From positions 250,811 through 314,810 of the forward strand of contig QLIY01000012.1 of NCBI GenBank assembly GCA_003260075.1: a stretch of DNA of 64,000 nucleotides. Reading direction: 5' to 3'. This stretch comes from Phallusia mammillata. Lineage: Eukaryota > Chordata > Ascidiacea > Phlebobranchia > Ascidiidae. The position numbers and the translations under genes were made by a program. The first letter of the stretch is position 1; each line of letters opens with the position of its first letter. The notes below the pieces were generated by a model. It did no database searches. It saw nothing but the letters and a program-made list of their open reading frames with translations, and was not told the origin of the DNA. This document shows, in pieces, positions 52,601 through 61,300 of the stretch.

Positions 52601-55329
52601 ATTATCAGCTGAGAAATGTTACATTCATATGTTAGTATTCAAAAAAAATCTGTTTCGCAAAATTTCCTTTTTTATGAACGCCAAATAAAAAAAATGTTTC
52701 CGAAAAAAAAATCGTCAGCTGTACACAAGATACCCAAAGGACCCTAAAACATGATCGGGGCTCAACTCTCGTTGGGATCAAGCGCAGCAAAAATAGCTGG
52801 AAACAGGCCATAAAAAAGATGAATCACGTTCAGGCCTCAAGCACAGCTAGCTGGAGTTTGGTCATATAAGGTCTTCGAGAGACACTGGGACTAAACCGCA
52901 ATTAGCACGGAACGTAAACGCAGGGGGGCATCGGACGTAGATCGAATCGAACGGAGACAGGTGATGGTTGAAACCGAAGAAGCAATTATTTCCGCCACTC
53001 CATGTGAGGTGGGCTTGGAAAATGTTAATCCTTTTCAATGCCGACCCGGGAGGGAAAGTGGCTAAAAGAATCCGATCAATATAAAGGAAGAGAATTGGGC
53101 CAATTGTTCTATTTATATACAACATTAAAGCAGGTGCTCCACATCACAGAAAAAAAACTGTCTGTCTTGTTAAACAATGGCTGTACGCGACATTTGTGAC
53201 CAAAAACGTAACCAATAAGATCATGACAAAGAATCTTTAAGCATAAGTGAGATCTGATTAACATACATAGGTATAGGTATTACTACTGGTGTTTTTCGAG
53301 TGGGGTGATGTTGACTTGGTTGGGGGTAGGGGGCAACGATGGGGGTACATCCTGCAAAAGCAACCAAGGGGGAGGGGGGGGGGGGGGAAAGCATAAGTGA
53401 CATCTGATTGACATACATAGGTATGGGTATTACTACTGGTGTTTTTCGAGTGGGATGATGTTGACTTGGTTGGGGGTATGGGGCAACGATGGGGGTACAT
53501 CCTGCAAAAGCAACCAAGGGGGAGGGGGTAGCCACCCGGAAAACAAATCATCGCAAACCAGACAGCAAAATAAACAAGGGCTCAAAATTAACGCAACGGG
53601 TTTGGTTGCTTCGATCATTATACAGACAACTCTAGACCTGGACGACTTTGAACGCTGCAGGTCGATCACATATTTATGCCTATTTAAGCCAAACACCGGC
53701 GAAATGCGAAGCGCCAACTGTAAACAACGCTCAAGACGTCGGGAATTTTCTCCAGGCAATCGGCGCCATGAGCAATCATCTCTAAACCCCTTAATCTGAT
53801 CTGTCACTTTCTCTTAAGAATAAGAGCAATTTGAACCTAAGGGTCAAATCAAGGAATGCGAATGGCAGATTTTATGTGGAAAATTGTTTTATCAAACCTC
53901 TTTCTCAAGACAGCGAACAATCTCGCCCAGTGTTCGATCGAATGCGGTGACGCGATTGGCTGGCCACGGTCCACTGCACTCCTTCTGATTGGTCAGTTGA
54001 CGGTTTGCGTCTTTGATGAGTCGGACCACCCTGTTGTTAAGATAGAAGGTAAATAGTTGTTCATGAGATAGAAAGAGGGCTTTTGCTATTAAAACTTACT
54101 TGGTTTTGTTGGTTCCGTTTAATGTTGGAGCTTTTAACTCGACTCGCTTTAAAAATTCTTTACCCCTGCAAAAGTTTGGACAAATATTTTAAGGTCAGCT
54201 TTCATTCCACACACATACGAAACAAATACGATATCAACTTCCATTTTCAAAATTATGTAAAATAATTCGACCTTTATCCTTTTTTGAGAATTGTTTAACG
54301 TTAAAAAACCAAAATTGTTGAAATGGCTTAGAAAAACGTGCTTCAAATTTTTACAATGCAACTGCTCCACTTTTTTTGAGTCAACAATATCAAGTTAAAA
54401 ATGTATCCTAGAAAACAGAGTTAAGACCCTGGTATAAACCCTTCTTTGCAACCATGATAAAACAAACTCTTAATAAATATTTTACCTTGCAGCCATTCGA
54501 ATCCTCAATTTCTTGGCTCGTTTTCTCATCGTTTTTTGTCGTTCCTTGAGTCGTTCTGCTTCCTCTTTCAACGCCTACCAAGCAAAAAAATAAGAAGTTT
54601 GCAAAGATGTTAAAAATTCTAAAAAAGTTCAAATACTTTGCATTCATCGATGTGGGACCTCGGCGAAGTATTTGTGCTACCACGCGAAGCGCTAGAGGGC
54701 TCGATAGCGTCGCCTTTTCCCTGGATGGATATCTGAGAAACCCTGAAAACAATGAATTTGGTTAGAGTAACCGCACAGCTAAGAGTTTAATATGGCGGCA
54801 AGAGTAAGATATATTAACCCACCTGTCATATTGTACAGCAACTGTTTCTTCTCCAATCAAACTTACATTGACGCCGTCTCCTTCACTTGTTCCAGTGCTA
54901 CAAATAGAAATCGGCATCAAATATGGTTGGCAGTGGCTTCAGGTAGGTGTTGCCAAGGGATACTTGCTTAGAAGCTTTTAAGTTTATAAATAATTCCTTG
55001 AACTCCGCAACATGTATACGTTGTGATCTAAAGTTTACTTACAGGAACGTTATTTATTCTCAACATAAGTGAAGTTGCATCGGGCCAACTTGTGTTAAAT
55101 GGTATTACCAAACCCAACTACCCTTGTCAAAAATTAGCTTTGTGGTCAAATTGCATAAGTCCTGGATATGATTTGAAGACTGCAAAGGTACAAACCGTTC
55201 AAATACAATTGAACATTTATATGTAAAATGTACTTGCGATAACAGACGCAGATGGTTTGTTTGGGTGAATAACATATCCTCTAACTAGAATGGTGGCTTT
55301 CTGATATACTTCCATTTTATATATTTTAT

Positions 55330-55365
<36 letters not shown>

Positions 55366-58300
55366 ATACCTGAGTCTGCAAGGGACTGGGATGCTTGCAG
55401 CCCCAGGACATGGTGTCATGGCAACACCAGGAGCAGGATTTGTTGAAAAACGACCGAGACTGAGTTCAACAGCTTTCTCCTTCCTGTGTTCCAACTGCTC
55501 CTGATGACGACGTTCGCTCTCGTCATGCTAAAGTCAAAGGAAACGTAAATGACGTAGGCACTAACTACAAATTTACCCTCAGAACTGCTTATTTGCCGGC
55601 TACTTGTAATGCCCAAGTGGACAAAATATGGATACATTTCGGACTGGAATAAATTTTCTCTCGTAATACAAATAATTTAACGTAACTTTACCATTGGTAC
55701 TTCCAATGACTTTGTTATAGTTTCCCAAAGTGTAACATATTAGTCATTTTGACAATTGTTGACAAAAAATGTATATTTTTTCTATACCTTAAGTTGAATT
55801 TTCTTTTGCAATTCGGTGACGGCTTCCTGTTGTGCTGCGTTGCGAGCGGACAATCGCAACTCTCGATCTCTGCAAATCAAAGATAACTTTCATCCTGTTC
55901 CAACGTTAAGTCATTTGGAAGTTCTTAAGGACCCACCTTGCCCGTTCCTTTGCTATCTTTTCTCGTTCTTTTTCTTTTTCGATTTTCTGTTGTTCGATCC
56001 TCGCATCCTGCTCTTTCCTCTTCACTTTGAGCTCTTCTATTCGCTCCTGACGCTCCTTCTCAAGCGCTCTCCTGCGCTCCTGGTAAAAAATAAGGTTTTG
56101 GGAGCATAATTTCGAGACAACGTCCAAAAAGTTGAAACAAAATTTGCAACGAAGAAGTGTACGAATCTACAGTTATTTTGTATAAAACAGTTTTAAATTA
56201 ATATAGAAATGAAAAGCCAACAACGTTACGTTTACTAAGTGCTTCAATGATAAGATTTACTTTAAATATTTCTTCTTTTGCATTTTTCATTTCCATCTGC
56301 TTCGATCTCTCCATTTCAATTTCCTGCATACGAGCCTCGTGTTCACCGATGCGCATCAACACCTCGTGACGTTTATTCTGTTCCTGAAATTGAAAACCAA
56401 TTGTCCAACCAGGAGAAATTTGTATTGGCTGGTTATTCGGGCTTATTGATTTGATTTTTGTGTTTTAAGGTGAAGCAAACCAAGTACGTTAGTACTCGGT
56501 ACCAAACATCGACATATATAATGCAATGATAGGTTGATGATGCGTGCTGTCAGATGTTTGATCAAGGTAAGAATTACCAAACGTTTTATTCCCGTTACCA
56601 GCGTTTTTTTTTACAAAACTACGCGCTATCTCAAACCCTGTGTTTGTCACTAAGAAACTTAATGGTGTCAAAAACAAAGAAGTTATGATTTCGGACAAGT
56701 GTCCACAATGATGAAAAGAATGAAAACCAATGGTTGAGATAGGTAGTTACCTGTAATTCATTGATGAAAGCAATTTCGTTGACTTTTGTATCCTCGGCTT
56801 GTGCTTTCTTCTTTATGTTGAGCAACTGCATTGCTCGCATCTCTTCAGCACGGGCGAGCTTTTCCTGAAAATAAGAACATACTCTATATGTTGGTTGTCA
56901 ACAATTATTTTTTTCACCCAATAACCTACCAAGTTTTTGGAAGTACTTGTTACCCAACAAACCTTCAAGATTTATAAATCTACATTATTAAATCGTCAAG
57001 AACAAAAAGTGAAAAACTTTGAAATCAAAGAAAAAAATCGAGTTTTGGGTGATAATTGCAAAAACAAGTTAAAAGAAACACGCTTTATTAACCAAACGTT
57101 TCGGCAAATGCTCACGTCATCATCAGCGTAGAAATCGAACATAACTTACATCGTGGTAACTTTGCAGCAGAAGTTTCTGGCGTTGGATGAGATCGTTCTT
57201 CCAACTTACAACCTCCTGAACCTTCTCGGTCAGTTCGTGAATGCGATGAGTTTTTTCTTCCTGCATCTGCAAACGACGAGCTTCCGCCTTTCGATGTTTT
57301 TCCTCCAGTTTGCGCTTCGACTCGGCTGGAGTTCTAATGATTTCAAGACATAAAATCTTTCGATATTTTCTAAGTTACGTTTACGCATTTTTTGAGATAA
57401 AAAATTATACTGACATTCCAACAACCAGCTGGTTGATAAAATAAATACTAGTTTAAAAAACGTTAAGCCTAAAGTATATTGTTTAAGTCGAATTGAAATG
57501 TTTATTAATGTTTAAGTTAATCTGTATTTCTGTAAAACATATTTGATAACACCAGGCTTTCAATTCAGGGAGTTGGCGCCCACCTTAGGTAACTCGTAAT
57601 TTGTTACAGGATGACTGTATGACGTTTACTGCAACACAACATATTATTTGAGTGACGGAAAAGCTTCTGATTGGAAATAATCAGCGTAACAGACTGATGG
57701 AGTAAAAGAGTTTAGGGGTCTATTCCTTAATTCATTCCAAACGGAGAGTAATGTCTTATTCCGGATAAAAACCTATTCTTTCAAAATTTTCAGATGACTG
57801 CTCCCATTCCTGAATTTTGGACTTACATGTTGTTTTAACATTTTTCTTAATCATGAAAAAGGCTTTTTATTTGTGTGAATTTTTTTGTTACCTCTTTCTT
57901 GATGGTGATGAGAGTTTTTCATGCATTTGCACTGCACGTCCAGGTTCACGCAATTCTTCCTCTTCCACCAATTCACACCAGCTATTATGTCCCATTTCTG
58001 TGTCTGTTTCAACAAAATGGATACTTTTTTAACACTCATATCTTTATGTATGCTGTTACTAAAGCATTAACAAAAACATACAATCATATCTTGCAAGAAA
58101 TTCCGACCACTCAAGAGGACCATTGGTAGTCTTGTCCAGTTGTCCAATATCTTTTGCTCCCATACTGCTTCTTGCACTTTCCTGTACAGAAAACACAATG
58201 AATTCAACTAGTTTAATAAACTACAAATATATTTTTTAATTCAAGCATTTACACTCCCTAATTGTAACACTTCATCAAACACATGACCCACCAATACCAT

Positions 58301-61300
58301 TAACTATAATTCAGATTGCAGACAAATGTATATCACTATCAGTTTAACATATCACATACAGAATTTAACCATATTTTACTTTTAGTTTGTAAAAGTGTAA
58401 AGACAATGATAAAGCTTCAACGACTAAATCATTTGAATGTCATGACAATGCTTTTCTTTGTAGCTGTGTGACAAGTCCACACCAACATTGCCTGTCTGTT
58501 AATACTTTGGCTGGTTACCACATGACATTGCCAAACCCAAAGCAGATTTGTATTGATAGATTTGTTTAAACAAGTCTGTATATTAACATCAACTTACACT
58601 GTCAGTTTCAATTTCAGGTGTGTCTCTTCCCCCAGGTTTACCTTCCTCCACTTCCTGGATTTGTCTTCTCAAATCTCTCTCCTGTTCCTCAGCTGCTGCG
58701 ATCGACTCGTCATGTTGCTTCAGTTGTTCCATGGTAACCAAATCAGGTTTAATAATCTATTACCAAAATAAAAAAGTGATAGTGTGTATTAACGAATATG
58801 ATAAACAATGTTACTTACAGGTTTTGAAGAGTTTTCAAGGGTAGGCAGCTCTTCAAGTGTTTTATCCTGTTCCGGAACTTTAGCATTTTCATCTTGTACT
58901 ACACAAAAATCATAACAATAATAGTAAAAAATGTATAACAATTTTGTGTTTACAAACAAACATAATTGTTTAAATAAAAAAATTGGGATTGTTTGTTTGA
59001 TTTACGTGAAGTAAAATTATTCTTGCTAATGCTTGAATTATGGCTGGATACCATAATTATACAATGTATTTTAATGACCCACGCATGCAAGTGGTCATAA
59101 CAATGTCTCTTTTTTTAAATGAGCACTAGAAACCTTCTAAGTTCATGGAACTTTAGATAAAAACAATCTTTTCCAACCAATGAACACATATATATATATA
59201 TATATGACTTTAACCTTAGAACACTGTTATATATTAAGGGGGGGGGGGTACAATGTATTTTAATGACCCATGCATGCAAGTGGTCATAACAATGTCTCTT
59301 TTTTTTAGAGCACTAGAAACCTTCTAAAATCATGAAACTTTAGATAAAAACAATCTTTTCCAACCAATGAACATATATATGTATATATATATCAGTGATT
59401 TTCAACCGGTGTTCCGCGGAACACTAGTGTTCCGTGAAGGGGGGGGGGCAAAAAACATTGAAACGCTGTCTCAGTCGACACGAGATTCAACAAATTTTCT
59501 GACGTTCAACATAATTGCTTGCACGGAAAACGATGAATCACGGAACAATCAGTGCTAGGCGAATATTGTATTTTGGTAACTAGTTTCTACTTTTCAATGC
59601 ATCAAAATTTCGTTTGGTGTTCCGCAAACATATTTTAAAGTATAAAGTGTTCCGTGGCTCAAAGAAGGTTGAAAAACACTGATATATATATATATATGAC
59701 TTTAACCTTAGAACACTGTTATATATTAAAGTTTAGTAAGACCACACAAGAACAGCAACATACCAGTTTTAAAGAATTGTGCTTCTGCATCATCCAAATC
59801 ACAAAGACCATCACCTTGACCTTGCAGAAAATCCCCAGCGAAGGTCAACTTTTCAGTGGCATCATGTTGAAACTTATCTGACTCCTTTGCATCACAATCA
59901 TTCATAAACTGTACAGGGGTTACTTCCAAACACTTGTCAACCTCAGTCTTTAACTGCTCTCTGGTTAGTTTTGGTGAACCAGATTCAATGAGATGGTCAA
60001 CTACTAGGTTCAGAAATCCTGTATCTGGTTTTGGAGCAGGTTTTTCTGGTGTGAGTCTTATGGGTTTGGTGTGATGTTGCATTGCTGTGTTGGCAATGTT
60101 TTTTAGTACTTGTGCTTCATGCTTGATGTTCTTTGAATGCTTGGACTGTCTAGTTCGTGATGAGACTGTCTCCCATTCACCACCATCATCTGAAAATAAT
60201 ACTGAGAACTGAGATAACCATTGTGATACAGTACAGCAGAAATTTTTAAAAAAGATCGCTATGTTGGGTAGAAACACAAACTAAAAGTCAAACCAAAAAA
60301 CCTGAGAAAATAGAAGCTAAACTACAAGAAAAAAGAAACAAATGTAGAAAATAAAAGAGAAATTCTGATCAAGGGTAAAATATTTCTTTTTTTTAATAAT
60401 ATTCAAATTTTATTTACCATCGGCTGGGTTTTGTTTGGGATATGTTTCAGAAACATCCAGATTTTCAGTGGCAACAACTTCTCGTTTTACTTCAATTTGA
60501 ACAGGAGCAACGCCTTTGACTCTGTCAGCCCACGTCACAGTTGCATGCTGCATGGTTAGATTTCCAATCACATGTGTTGTGCTGCACAGAAATGACATTC
60601 TTAGGTGAGGTTTGCCACACATCTACATTTGCAATCAGTTATTTAGGGCAATAATAAACTTCTACAGCCAAGCCAACATATGGAGTCTAACCTCCAAACA
60701 AAATTATTGCACTTTACAAAAACAACATGATGCAATGAATTAAATATGGCCACCACACATTACTGACTCATAAACTACAAGCAAAAAAGCAAAATTCAAA
60801 TCCACTTCAAACAAAAAATTGCCTTAAAAACCAAAAAAGCATAAAATGTACACAAACTGTTTCAATTAGAATTGATTACAGCTCAACAATATTAATTATT
60901 CAAGCCTATTTTATCATTTTTCATCCAAATTTCAGTAAATGATGTTGAGTTGCCTTGCTCGTGCAAAAATAATGGCAAAAATGTGTTAAGTCTCTTTCCA
61001 TAACTAACTTCATGAACATAAAAACCAATATATATATAAATGTCCCAACATGACAGCATGCAACAACATAAACACACCAATAAATTGCGTATTGGTTAGT
61101 ATCATTGGAATAAGCAAGCTCTACACACCCCTTAATTGGCTCTACTGTGGAAGGCAAACACACAGCAGAAGAAGCGTTGAGCGAGGCAACATCAGCCGCT
61201 TTGGAAAAGTTAAGCAACCTGTTAATTTTGGTGTCGGAGGTTAGTGATGACATTCTGCCAGCTGATGCTTCTGGCACTTTGGCCGTCACTTTTTGGCGAG

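Noticed and set aside
53856..54056. Plus-strand frame of 66 codons
   Set aside because: It is the antisense shadow of SCAPER exon 22, whose reverse-strand reading contains FDRTLGEIVRCLEKE.
59188..59206. (TA)n microsatellite as a regulatory or replication element
   Set aside because: Simple AT repeats are common in this AT-rich intron. The only supported role is as the target of the MITE insertion in the second copy.
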